Source: Bacillota bacterium (GTDB lineage Bacteria; Bacillota_I; Bacilli_A; Acholeplasmatales; Acholeplasmataceae). From it: DNA of 52,135 nt. The notes beneath the pieces were generated by a model. The model was given only the letters and a program-made list of their open reading frames with translations. It was not told where the DNA came from and made no database searches. Shown in pieces: positions 44,413-52,084 of the stretch. Position 1 is the stretch's first letter. The number at the start of each line of letters is the position of its first letter. The stretch lies in the NCBI GenBank assembly GCA_018817915.1, contig JAHISX010000040.1, forward strand, positions 1 through 52,135, in the 5' to 3' direction. The position numbers and the translations under genes are program-made.

Positions 44413-44928
44413 TTAACTTTGTTTTTGCAGTCTTTTTCTTCTTTGAACAAAACATCTAATAAGTAGAAATATGGTGATACTATAATTTAATACATAAAAT
44501 ATACCTTTAGTTATTGTAGCAAAACTAGCAAATCCTACAACTGGTGCGATAAGATTTGTATTTGTAAGCATGATGATCACAGAAATATTTTCTGCATAAT
44601 CGAATATCACTGATGCAAATCCCAATAAAGCAAAATTCTTATTCTTGGTTTGTTCCAAGAAAAATAAATAGAAGAAAATCGAAAGAAGCAATGGATAAAT
44701 AAAATCCAAAGGCATTTGAACAAATAAATAAAGCGATCTACCTTGACTACTAATTTCACTTACAAATGTTGTAGCAAAAGCTAAATCATATCCTTTAAAC
44801 ATCATGAGATCAAACATTTGAACCGAAACACCTTCTGTAATCAAAGGAGTAACTAAATCCATAGATAAAAAGATTAAGTGGGCAACAATAAAAAGGATAA
44901 TAATGGTTTTATGTCTTTTGATCTTCAT
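44413..44928 (-). CDS. Four- or five-helix membrane protein of unknown function
   Basis: A 171-residue membrane protein with hydrophobic segments at about 9-27, 66-92, 97-115, 124-145 and 146-163, and a basic C-terminal tail. A loop between the first two segments (about 30-65) is probably outside the cell. I recognise no family. It lies between ridA (5 bases upstream) and the aldehyde dehydrogenase gene. Confidence 0.7.
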   Translation of the reverse strand: MKIKRHKTIIILFIVAHLIFLSMDLVTPLITEGVSVQMFDLMMFKGYDLAFATTFVSEISSQGRSLYLFVQMPLDFIYPLLLSIFFYLFFLEQTKNKNFALLGFASVIFDYAENISVIIMLTNTNLIAPVVGFASFATITKGIFYVLNYSITIFLLIRCFVQRRKRLQKQS

Positions 44929-44933
44929 TTGAT

Positions 44934-45311
44934 CTATGGCTTAACTGCAATCGCATCGATTTCTACTAAAACATCTTTAGGTAACCGTCTAACTTCAACT
45001 GCTGCTCTTGCTGGCTTATGATCACCAAAAAATGCCGCATAGACAGTATTCATCTTACTAAAGTCTCCTAAATCAGTCATGAAGACACCACATCTTACGA
45101 TATCTTCTTTCTTCAATCCTGCAGCTTCAACAATTGCAAGTATATTAGATAAGCTTTGTCTTGTTTGATCTGATATGTCATCAGAGACTAAAGTCATTGT
45201 TCCAGGAACAAATGGTATTTGTCCTGATACATATAAAGTATCTTTAACAAGAACACCTTGACTGTAAGGACCTACTGCTTGAGGTGCATTTTTTGTATGT
45301 ATGTTTTTCAT
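44934..45311 (-). CDS. ridA: RidA-type enamine/imine deaminase
   Basis: A 125-residue RidA/YjgF/UK114 protein. The opening NAPQAVGPYSQG, VSGQIPF near 29-35, the R-x-x-V-x-V stretch PARAAVEVRRLP near 100-111 and VEIDAIA at the end are family marks; the key Arg is R103. It hydrolyses reactive 2-aminoacrylate and similar enamines released by PLP beta-eliminating enzymes. Several such enzymes (tryptophanase and the two purine-operon PLP enzymes) are encoded in this window. GGAGG precedes the ATG. Confidence 0.95.
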   Translation of the reverse strand: MKNIHTKNAPQAVGPYSQGVLVKDTLYVSGQIPFVPGTMTLVSDDISDQTRQSLSNILAIVEAAGLKKEDIVRCGVFMTDLGDFSKMNTVYAAFFGDHKPARAAVEVRRLPKDVLVEIDAIAVKP

Positions 45312-45333
45312 TTCACTACCTCCTATTGTTTTA

Positions 45334-45390
45334 ATTATACCATGTATGAATACGTGTGATTTCTAAAAATAACGGGACCTATCGTATTCA
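45334..45390 (-). promoter_or_regulatory. ridA promoter and upstream inverted repeat
   Basis: An extended -10 TGGTATAAT (minus, 45334-45342) lies 23 bases before the start codon, without a clear -35. Upstream, TGAATACG (45347-45354) and CGTATTCA (45383-45390) form perfect 8-base arms 28 bases apart, flanking the -35 region. Confidence 0.5.
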
Positions 45391-45424
45391 ATACCAATTA
45401 GCATTATTAGATTTCTGAGTTCAT

Positions 45425-45451
45425 TAAAAAACACCTCAATCGATGAGGTGT
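45425..45451 (-). terminator. Intrinsic terminator after nrdJ
   Basis: ACACCTCA and TGAGGTGT form a perfect 8-base stem with a five-base loop; on the minus strand TTTTTAA follows. It lies 11 bases past the nrdJ stop. Confidence 0.92.
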
Positions 45452-45461
45452 TGTGTTGAAT

Positions 45462-47648
45462 TTAGATTGCACATTTTTCATAGACACATTCTGGGTTGTT
45501 ACATTGAATGCATCCTTGTTTCTTAACAAGAACATCGCCGCATAATGGGCATAATTCTCTTTCAATCTTTTCAGGAACTTGACCACTACCACTAACTGTA
45601 ATATGAGTCACATATTCTTTGACATCACCAGTCTTCTTATTCATCCATTTTTCCTCAAGATGAGCATGAGGAGGTGTTGCTGGATTTAGATCTTCAGTGT
45701 TTTCGTTGATACCAGCTAAGATACCAATCTTAGCACATCTATCTCTAAATACTGTTGCCCCTTTTAATCCTTTAGACCAAGCAGTGGTATAAATATTCAT
45801 GACATCTTCAACAGATGCACTATTATTTAAGTTGAAAGTTGAACTGATTGCTGTATCAACGTACTTTTGAATGGTTGCTTGAACATTTGCACGATCCATG
45901 AAATCTAAGTTTTGAGAAGTAATGAGTGCCCATTCAGGCAATCTTTCTGGTTCAACAAACATTGCTTTTGCAAGTGCAAGTGGTGTCTTTTCCCATACTG
46001 TAATTGTTTTTTCTTCTTCAAACATAGAAACAATACGTCTTGTGTAATTGATTTGGAAGAATGGTTCAACGCCTCCACTTACGCCAAAGATATTAGATAT
46101 AGATCCTGTAGGTGCGATGCTTAATAAGCGGCTGTTTCTCATACCATACTTTTTAACGAGTTCATCAGTTTCAGCATCAATCGTGTCTATATAGAATTTT
46201 GAAGATGATACTTTTTCATAATCGAATCTTGGGAATACGCCTAATTCATTTGCACGAATTGCACTCATCTTAGTCGCAGTGTTCAACATTCTTCTCATCA
46301 ATACATCTAAAAACTCTAAAAATTCATTACTACCATAAGGAAGTCTTAGGCTTAAAGCTAAATCTGCAAGACCCATAACGCCAAGTCCTATTTCTCTATA
46401 TTGTTTAACGTGTTCTCTTTGTTCAGGTAAGGCATGACGGTCACCTAGCATTGTAAGTAAGTCATCAAGAGCTCCAATCATTTCGCCAACAACAAAATCA
46501 AAACGATCCCAATCATAAGCAGCATGATCAGTAAATGCATCTCTAACAAACGCATTGAGGTTCACACTTCCTAAATTACACGATCCATGAGCCATCAATG
46601 GTTGTTCACCGCAAGGATTGGTTGCTGTAAAGCGAACATCAGGGTATTCACTCATAAAGTGATAATCATTCATATGATCGATAAAGACAACACCAGGGTC
46701 TCCCATTGTATGTGCAGCATACCCAATAAGTTCAAGTAAATCTTTTGCACGAATTGTCTTTTCAATCTTTTCATAAGGTGTTTCGAATCGCATTGTCCAT
46801 TTTTGATTATTTTGAACAGCCAACATAAAATCATCTTTTAAAGCAATACTAATATTTGCTCCATTAACTTTATTTAGATCAAGTTTCGTTGTAATAAAAT
46901 CAATGATATCAGGATGATCGATATTTAAAACGAGCATGAGAGCTCCACGTCTATTGTCTTGTTGAGTAGAAAGTGTTGTGTGAGAATACTTTTCAGCAAA
47001 CACCATGACACCAGGTGTTGTATTACTGGTGTTATTGACCTTAGCACCTTTTGGACGGATATTCGATAGATTCATACCCTGACCACCACCATAGCTGTAT
47101 GTACGAGCAATTTGATAGTCTGCACGGTAAATACTTTCTAAGCTGTCCTGTGGATCTTCTGTAACATAACAATTACTACCTGTTATGTTCCCTTCTCTAC
47201 CAATGGCATAAAGATTTCTACCACCAAAGATAGCTTCTTTATGTCTAAATATTTTCTCAAGTGAAGAATTACCGAAAGCTACTCTCTTAATGAAGTCTCT
47301 TTTTGTTTCTCCTGGGATGAGATATTTGCTTAAAATCAAATCTTGGCGTTCATCATTATCAGACCAAGGATTTTCGCGTTCTACTTTTTGTTTTTCACGA
47401 TACTTGATATATACTTTTGCTGCTTCAAACTGTTTCTTCTTCATTAAATACAATTCAACGTCATCTTGAATTGTTTCAATGTTTACTTCTTGATTTTTTG
47501 GATATGCTTTTGTGATTTCTTGAGCTTGCTTTAAGCAATCTTCTTCAGAAAAATCAACACCTACATTTTTATAGGCTTTAAGCATGGCATTCGCAATCTT
47601 TTTAAGATCGAATGCCTCTTTTGATCCATTTCTCTTTAATACAAACAT
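45462..47648 (-). CDS. nrdJ: Adenosylcobalamin-dependent (class II) ribonucleotide reductase
   Basis: A 728-residue reductase. An N-terminal ATP cone (FVLKRNGSKEAFD) is followed by the 10-stranded barrel with TATNPCGEQPL, GSCNLGSVNLN and the APTGSISNIFG region. The C-terminus has a Cys-rich zinc-type motif, CPLCG...CIQCNNPEC...C, plus thiols for re-reduction. This layout is that of the B12-dependent NrdJ group; no class I small subunit or class III activase is present. It makes dNTPs without oxygen. I start it at the ATG at 47648, with GAGGTGG five bases ahead; an in-frame GTG at 47657 overlaps that site. Confidence 0.9.
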   Translation of the reverse strand: MFVLKRNGSKEAFDLKKIANAMLKAYKNVGVDFSEEDCLKQAQEITKAYPKNQEVNIETIQDDVELYLMKKKQFEAAKVYIKYREKQKVERENPWSDNDERQDLILSKYLIPGETKRDFIKRVAFGNSSLEKIFRHKEAIFGGRNLYAIGREGNITGSNCYVTEDPQDSLESIYRADYQIARTYSYGGGQGMNLSNIRPKGAKVNNTSNTTPGVMVFAEKYSHTTLSTQQDNRRGALMLVLNIDHPDIIDFITTKLDLNKVNGANISIALKDDFMLAVQNNQKWTMRFETPYEKIEKTIRAKDLLELIGYAAHTMGDPGVVFIDHMNDYHFMSEYPDVRFTATNPCGEQPLMAHGSCNLGSVNLNAFVRDAFTDHAAYDWDRFDFVVGEMIGALDDLLTMLGDRHALPEQREHVKQYREIGLGVMGLADLALSLRLPYGSNEFLEFLDVLMRRMLNTATKMSAIRANELGVFPRFDYEKVSSSKFYIDTIDAETDELVKKYGMRNSRLLSIAPTGSISNIFGVSGGVEPFFQINYTRRIVSMFEEEKTITVWEKTPLALAKAMFVEPERLPEWALITSQNLDFMDRANVQATIQKYVDTAISSTFNLNNSASVEDVMNIYTTAWSKGLKGATVFRDRCAKIGILAGINENTEDLNPATPPHAHLEEKWMNKKTGDVKEYVTHITVSGSGQVPEKIERELCPLCGDVLVKKQGCIQCNNPECVYEKCAI

Positions 47649-47679
47649 CTTATCCACCTCTTATTTTCTTTGCTTCAAT

Positions 47680-47696
47680 ATGTTCAAAATGAACAT
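47680..47696 (-). promoter_or_regulatory. Perfect palindrome in the nrdJ leader
   Basis: ATGTTCA-AAA-TGAACAT is a perfect 17-base inverted repeat, 32 bases upstream of the nrdJ start and some 110 bases downstream of its promoter. It could be an operator or an RNA hairpin. Its half-sites (GTTC...GAAC) are in the opposite orientation to the Bacillus LexA box, so LexA is not supported. Confidence 0.45.
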
Positions 47697-47811
47697 TGAT
47701 CAGTGCCCCTCTTATTAACACTTCTCTGAAACAAAAATGATATTTTTTCCAAATAACATTCACTACAACATGTCGAGTAATTCATGAGGAATATATCATT
47801 GTTTAGTGTTT

Positions 47812-47840
47812 ATTATAACGGTTGTTTTCATGGTTTGCAA
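47812..47840 (-). promoter_or_regulatory. nrdJ promoter
   Basis: On the minus strand TTGCAA (47835-47840) and TATAAT (47812-47817) are 17 bases apart, a near-consensus sigma-A promoter. The expected start near 47805 gives a leader of about 155 bases. The leader lacks the B12 box, so this gene does not appear to be riboswitch-controlled. Confidence 0.8.
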
Positions 47841-48001
47841 CTCATTTAGATAAACTTTTTTTTATTTGCTTTTCATGTTTTTTTCGAGTGTTGCGGGCAA
47901 TGGCTTTATAACGCTTTTGCGTGGTACTTGTTATTATAGAAACAATCAAGAATTTTATTTTTTCGGTTCTTATTGTTTTCTCATTCATTGATTTCAAATA
48001 T
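47841..48001. other. Gene-free spacer between nrdJ promoter and GGDEF gene terminator
   Basis: The whole gap between nrdJ and the GGDEF gene is about 395 bases. Besides the nrdJ leader, promoter and the GGDEF-gene terminator, this stretch holds only T/A-rich runs, a small ACGC-TTTT-GCGT hairpin (47911-47922) and a TATAAT without a -35. I see no gene, repeat or recognisable RNA. Confidence 0.5.
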
Positions 48002-48029
48002 AAAAAAAGCTTTCACTATTTGTGAAAGC
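48002..48029 (-). terminator. Intrinsic terminator after the GGDEF gene
   Basis: GCTTTCAC and GTGAAAGC form a perfect 8-base stem with a five-base loop; seven T follow on the minus strand. It lies 15 bases past the stop of the GGDEF gene. Confidence 0.92.
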
Positions 48030-48043
48030 CTTATTCAGTATGG

Positions 48044-49465
48044 TTATGCTTTATTTTTTTTATCTAAGTAGAGATTCTTATCAGATAAGCTGATGAGCTC
48101 ATCTAGATATTTGCTATCTTCTAAGTATGTTGCAATGCCACAACTAAAACTAACAGGGATTGATTTTGAGCCTATAATGAGTGGAAATTGTTCAATCCTT
48201 TCTTTAAATTCTCGCATCCGTTTTTCAGAACAAAGCTTGTTACACTTCGTGTAGACTAACATAAATTCATCTCCACCAGTTCTGGAAAATATATCAATTT
48301 CTTTGATATGTTCTTTAACCAATTTACTAAAATGAACTAAATAGGCATCCCCAATTTCATGACCATAACTATCATTGATGATTTTTAAGTTATTTATATC
48401 AAGTGCACAAATCGAAAATGGTGTTTCAGACTTCTTAGATTTATCATAAAGATCTTTTAGAAGCATTTGATGTTGTTTTCTAGTATAAGCCCCAGTTAAA
48501 GAATCATATCTAGAAAGCTTATATAGATCTTCAACAAGCATTTGATTTTTTAATGCCATTTCTATTTGTTGTGCGAGATGTTTAATATATATTTTGTCTT
48601 TGTCATGAAAAGCGTTTAAATCTTCAATGTTATCTAAATTAATGAATCCATAAACTTCACCACGCACAGTAATTGCACATGTTAACACTGATTTTGCAAT
48701 GAGAGCATCTTGATCTTGTAGATCTTGCGTCTTTTTTGCATCCAAGTTTTTTTCATTAAACGTCTTGATATCTTGAATGACTTGTGGTTCAAGTAAGTTA
48801 CCTAATTTATATTGATACATATCCTCGAAATGTAAATTAACTTTCTTTAACAGGTCAATATCATATCCAACAGCTGCTCTAAAGACCATTTGATCTTTCT
48901 CTCTAATGAGAATACTACCTGTTTGTGCTTTCGGAATAATTTCTATTGCTTTTTCTAAGATCAACTGTAAGAGATTATCTAGATTATCATCTTTAAGCAT
49001 CGCTGGAGTGATATCAAGCATACTTTGCACAATCTTATAGTTCTGGCTTAAGTGCTCAAATTCTCCAAAAAGTCGATTAAACTCTTCTTTTCTAACATCT
49101 TCATGTCTTTTAAATAGATTAATTGAAACATATAATATGGATGGGATTAGTAAATAAGTATATTGCAAAGTCAGCAACGTATTGTTTTCAGCAATATTTA
49201 ATGTCGTATTGAATCCAAAATAACTGATGAAAATAAGTATACCATTCAATAATTGATTTTTTGATGAATAAAAAACTCCAAAGCCATACATGATAGGTAT
49301 AAAGAAAAACAAAATGTAATCTACAAATAAAAAGTGGGGATGGCTAAAATGACCACCTTCAGAGAAAAGCATGATTAAGAAGATGCTAAAAAGAAGGATG
49401 GCAATCCCTTTAGCTACATAGCTAGTAATTAAAATGATGTGTTGTGTTCTATCGTTGTTACGCAT
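48044..49465 (-). CDS. Membrane-bound GAF-GGDEF diguanylate cyclase
   Basis: A 473-residue signalling protein. The first about 130 residues form five or six membrane helices, a short coiled stretch follows, then a GAF domain (about 150-310) and a GGDEF domain (about 320-473). The active-site loop SRTGGDEF is intact, so cyclic-di-GMP synthesis is expected. The inhibitory I-site position upstream reads KEID instead of RxxD, so product inhibition may be weak. The start is the ATG at 49465 with GAGGTG six bases upstream; a GTG three codons earlier overlaps that site. It is a single-gene unit with its own terminator and is divergent from the helicase gene. Confidence 0.88.
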   Translation of the reverse strand: MRNNDRTQHIILITSYVAKGIAILLFSIFLIMLFSEGGHFSHPHFLFVDYILFFFIPIMYGFGVFYSSKNQLLNGILIFISYFGFNTTLNIAENNTLLTLQYTYLLIPSILYVSINLFKRHEDVRKEEFNRLFGEFEHLSQNYKIVQSMLDITPAMLKDDNLDNLLQLILEKAIEIIPKAQTGSILIREKDQMVFRAAVGYDIDLLKKVNLHFEDMYQYKLGNLLEPQVIQDIKTFNEKNLDAKKTQDLQDQDALIAKSVLTCAITVRGEVYGFINLDNIEDLNAFHDKDKIYIKHLAQQIEMALKNQMLVEDLYKLSRYDSLTGAYTRKQHQMLLKDLYDKSKKSETPFSICALDINNLKIINDSYGHEIGDAYLVHFSKLVKEHIKEIDIFSRTGGDEFMLVYTKCNKLCSEKRMREFKERIEQFPLIIGSKSIPVSFSCGIATYLEDSKYLDELISLSDKNLYLDKKNKA

Positions 49466-49596
49466 TACAATCACCTCAAATCAAAATTTTTTTTGACTCT
49501 TAGGCCTTCTATTTATCCTATTTTACCACTAAAGATTGTATTAATCTATGTTTCATATGCTGTGTTGCGTACAAAAGTTATTAAGTTTTTCTTAAG

Positions 49597-49626
49597 TTGT
49601 GCATTTTAGCTATAACGAGATATAAT
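49597..49626 (+). promoter_or_regulatory. Promoter of the nuclease-helicase gene
   Basis: TTGTGC (49597-49602) and TATAAT (49621-49626) are 18 bases apart. The expected start near 49633 gives a short leader that includes AAGAAGGAA ahead of the ATG at 49659. Confidence 0.75.
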
Positions 49627-49658
49627 AAATGTAATCTATTGATTAAAGAAGGAATAAA

Positions 49659-52007
49659 ATGCGAAAATATAAAATAAGTGTTGGTGACATGGTTTCTTTT
49701 CTTTATGCTTCAGGAGACTTAAGTAGTGAAACTTTTCAAAATGTTTCTTTACTAGAGGGTACTAGAGCACACCAATATGTCCAAAACCAATATAATTCAA
49801 ACGATCAAGCTGAGGTTCCTATCAACTTAAGATATTCTGATGATTCTCATGATCTCATCATATCAGGCCGCATGGATGGTCTTTTGCTCATTGATAGTTA
49901 TACAACAATACAAGAAATCAAATCTTCAAGAAAAAATATCTTTGATGAAACTTTCCAAGTTAACTTGGAGCATCTATCGCAACTTAAAATGTATGCTTAC
50001 ATGTATATGAGAAATGAAGATTTAAAAGAGATAGATGGACGCGTCACTTATATACAATTAAGTGACTATCAACAACGACACTTTGAATATATTTTTCGTC
50101 TTGAAGAACTTGAATCTTTTTTCTTAGACTCAATTACTCAATATTTAGTATGGTTAGATATTCTTTTCGAGCATGATCAACTCAAAATGGTTTCATTATC
50201 CGAAATGGTTTTTCCTTTTGATACCTACAGAAGGGGTCAAAGAGAAATGATGAGTGCTGTTTATCAAACAATGATGGATCAAGACATACTTTATGCGATT
50301 GCTCCAACGGGTATTGGAAAGACGATGGCAACTCTTTTTGCAAGTTTAAAGGCCTTAAAAAATAATAATCAAAAGATTTTTTATCTGACTGCCAAAACAG
50401 TAGGAAAGCAAATCGCATTAGACAGTATGGATATGCTTCATGAAGGAACCTTAGAGACAAAGACATTAGAAATCACTTCTAAGGATAGCATCTGCTTTTT
50501 AGAAAAAAGAGAGTGCGATCCAGAAAAATGTATCTATGCAAAAGGTTTTTTTGATAGACTCCAAACAGCAACTAAAGATATCTTTCAAAATGAAAAGCTC
50601 ATGAAAAGATCTGTAGTTGAACACTATGCTGAGAAGCATAAAGTATGTCCGTTTGAATTCAGCTTATTCATTTCATATTTTGTTGATGTGATTATTTGTG
50701 ATTATAATTATGTCTTTGATCCACGAACCCATTTGATTCGTTATTTCGATGAACAAAATTATGAACCTTTAATTTTAGTTGATGAGGCACACAACTTGAT
50801 TAGTCGATCTAGAGATATGTACTCAGCAACTTTAGTTAAGTCTGATTTCATTAAACTCAGAAGATTAGGATCAAAGCTGAAACCCACAATTAGAACTGGT
50901 GTTAAACATGTATTAGATATCTTTGATTCTTTTGAATCTGACTTAATTGATCAGCCCTTCATATCCTCGAAATCGCTTAATGATGCTTTTCTAGAGGCAA
51001 TTAAATATTTGATGAAGAAAATAGAAAATGCCCTTAAAGAAAATCCTAAGTACCCAAAGAAGTCTGATGTATTAGATAGCTATTTCTCAATTTTAAGTTT
51101 TTCTAGAATCTACGAATACTACAATGACTCCTATTTAACAAACATTGAAATGCTTGATGGTGAAGATATATCAGTAACCATCCAATGTTTGGATGCATCT
51201 AAGTTCCTTTTGGATACTCTAAAAAATAAGACATTCGGTTCAGTCTTCTTTAGTGCAACCTTATATCCTATTGAATATTATCAAGAATTGCTAACTCAAA
51301 ATGAAGGTGAAACTCTCAAGATCCAATCACCTTTTGATCATCAAAGATTAAAGATGATTATGATGGATAGTATTTCTACTAGATATCAAGATCGTACTTC
51401 ATCTATTCAAGGTGTAGTTGATACCATCGTATCTATTGTCGATTCAAAAAAAGGAAACTATATTGTCTTCTTTCCTTCTTATCAATATTTGAATCAAGTT
51501 TTAGACCAACTTCCTCAAGATATCAATGCAGATATCCTTATTCAAAAAAGGGATATGGTACATATGCTTAGAGATTTGATGATTGAAAAATTTAAAACAA
51601 CCATCGAACGTTCACAATTGGCATTTTTTGTGATGGGTGGTATGTTTGCTGAAGGTATAGATTATGTTGGTGATATGCTTAATGGTGTAATTGTAGTAGG
51701 TGTTGGACTCCCAATGATTAATGAGACCAATAATCAACTCAAGACCTACTATCAAGAGCATTTTAATAAAGGATTTGATTATGCTTATCAATATCCTGGT
51801 ATGAATAAAGTCATTCAAGCTGTAGGCAGAGTCATTCGCTCTACATCTGATTATGGAGTTGCTATCTTAATTGATGACAGATTCACCCAAGCTTCATATC
51901 GAAAATTATTTCCACCCGAATGGAAACATTATGATGTCGCAAGAAATCAAAAGCAACTCAATCAACTTCTTTCGGATTTCTGGACAAAAATGGAAAAGAG
52001 GCTGTAA
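49659..52007 (+). CDS. RecB-type nuclease fused to an XPD/DinG-type iron-sulfur helicase
   Basis: A 782-residue protein. Residues 1-170 form a PD-(D/E)xK nuclease domain with H38, D73 in GRMDG, E86-x-K88 in QEIK and the QLKMYAY motif at 108-114. These are the RecB/Cas4-like catalytic residues, all present. A superfamily 2 helicase follows: Walker A APTGIGKT at 215-222, four Cys for a 4Fe-4S cluster (279, 286, 291, 330), DEAH at 375-378 and motif VI QAVGRVIRS near 742-750. It should unwind DNA 5' to 3' and cut or trim it, in repair or replication restart. It is the only complete plus-strand gene and has its own promoter and terminator. Confidence 0.9.
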   Translation: MRKYKISVGDMVSFLYASGDLSSETFQNVSLLEGTRAHQYVQNQYNSNDQAEVPINLRYSDDSHDLIISGRMDGLLLIDSYTTIQEIKSSRKNIFDETFQVNLEHLSQLKMYAYMYMRNEDLKEIDGRVTYIQLSDYQQRHFEYIFRLEELESFFLDSITQYLVWLDILFEHDQLKMVSLSEMVFPFDTYRRGQREMMSAVYQTMMDQDILYAIAPTGIGKTMATLFASLKALKNNNQKIFYLTAKTVGKQIALDSMDMLHEGTLETKTLEITSKDSICFLEKRECDPEKCIYAKGFFDRLQTATKDIFQNEKLMKRSVVEHYAEKHKVCPFEFSLFISYFVDVIICDYNYVFDPRTHLIRYFDEQNYEPLILVDEAHNLISRSRDMYSATLVKSDFIKLRRLGSKLKPTIRTGVKHVLDIFDSFESDLIDQPFISSKSLNDAFLEAIKYLMKKIENALKENPKYPKKSDVLDSYFSILSFSRIYEYYNDSYLTNIEMLDGEDISVTIQCLDASKFLLDTLKNKTFGSVFFSATLYPIEYYQELLTQNEGETLKIQSPFDHQRLKMIMMDSISTRYQDRTSSIQGVVDTIVSIVDSKKGNYIVFFPSYQYLNQVLDQLPQDINADILIQKRDMVHMLRDLMIEKFKTTIERSQLAFFVMGGMFAEGIDYVGDMLNGVIVVGVGLPMINETNNQLKTYYQEHFNKGFDYAYQYPGMNKVIQAVGRVIRSTSDYGVAILIDDRFTQASYRKLFPPEWKHYDVARNQKQLNQLLSDFWTKMEKRL

Positions 52008-52043
52008 CGAAATAGATTAGTTTCAGCCTTGATAACAAAAAAG

Positions 52044-52070
52044 CCACTCTGGAATCCAGGGTGGTTTTTT
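52044..52070 (+). terminator. Intrinsic terminator after the helicase gene
   Basis: CCACTCTGG and CCAGGGTGG form a 9-base stem (one G-T pair) around AAT, followed by six T. An A run on the other side makes it possibly bidirectional. Confidence 0.92.
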
Positions 52071-52078
52071 GGTATAAT
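52071..52078 (+). promoter_or_regulatory. Extended -10 promoter element of the last gene
   Basis: The plus strand reads TGGTATAAT (from the last terminator T, 52070, to 52078), an extended -10. There is no -35; the terminator occupies that place. Transcription would begin near 52085, at the next gene's ATG. Confidence 0.55.
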
Positions 52079-52084
52079 TGAAGT

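Noticed and set aside
47680-47696. LexA/DinR box or NrdR box at nrdJ
   Set aside because: The half-sites are in the wrong orientation for the Bacillus LexA box. A partial ACACTA...TG word downstream of the -10 matches NrdR only weakly and has no second box.
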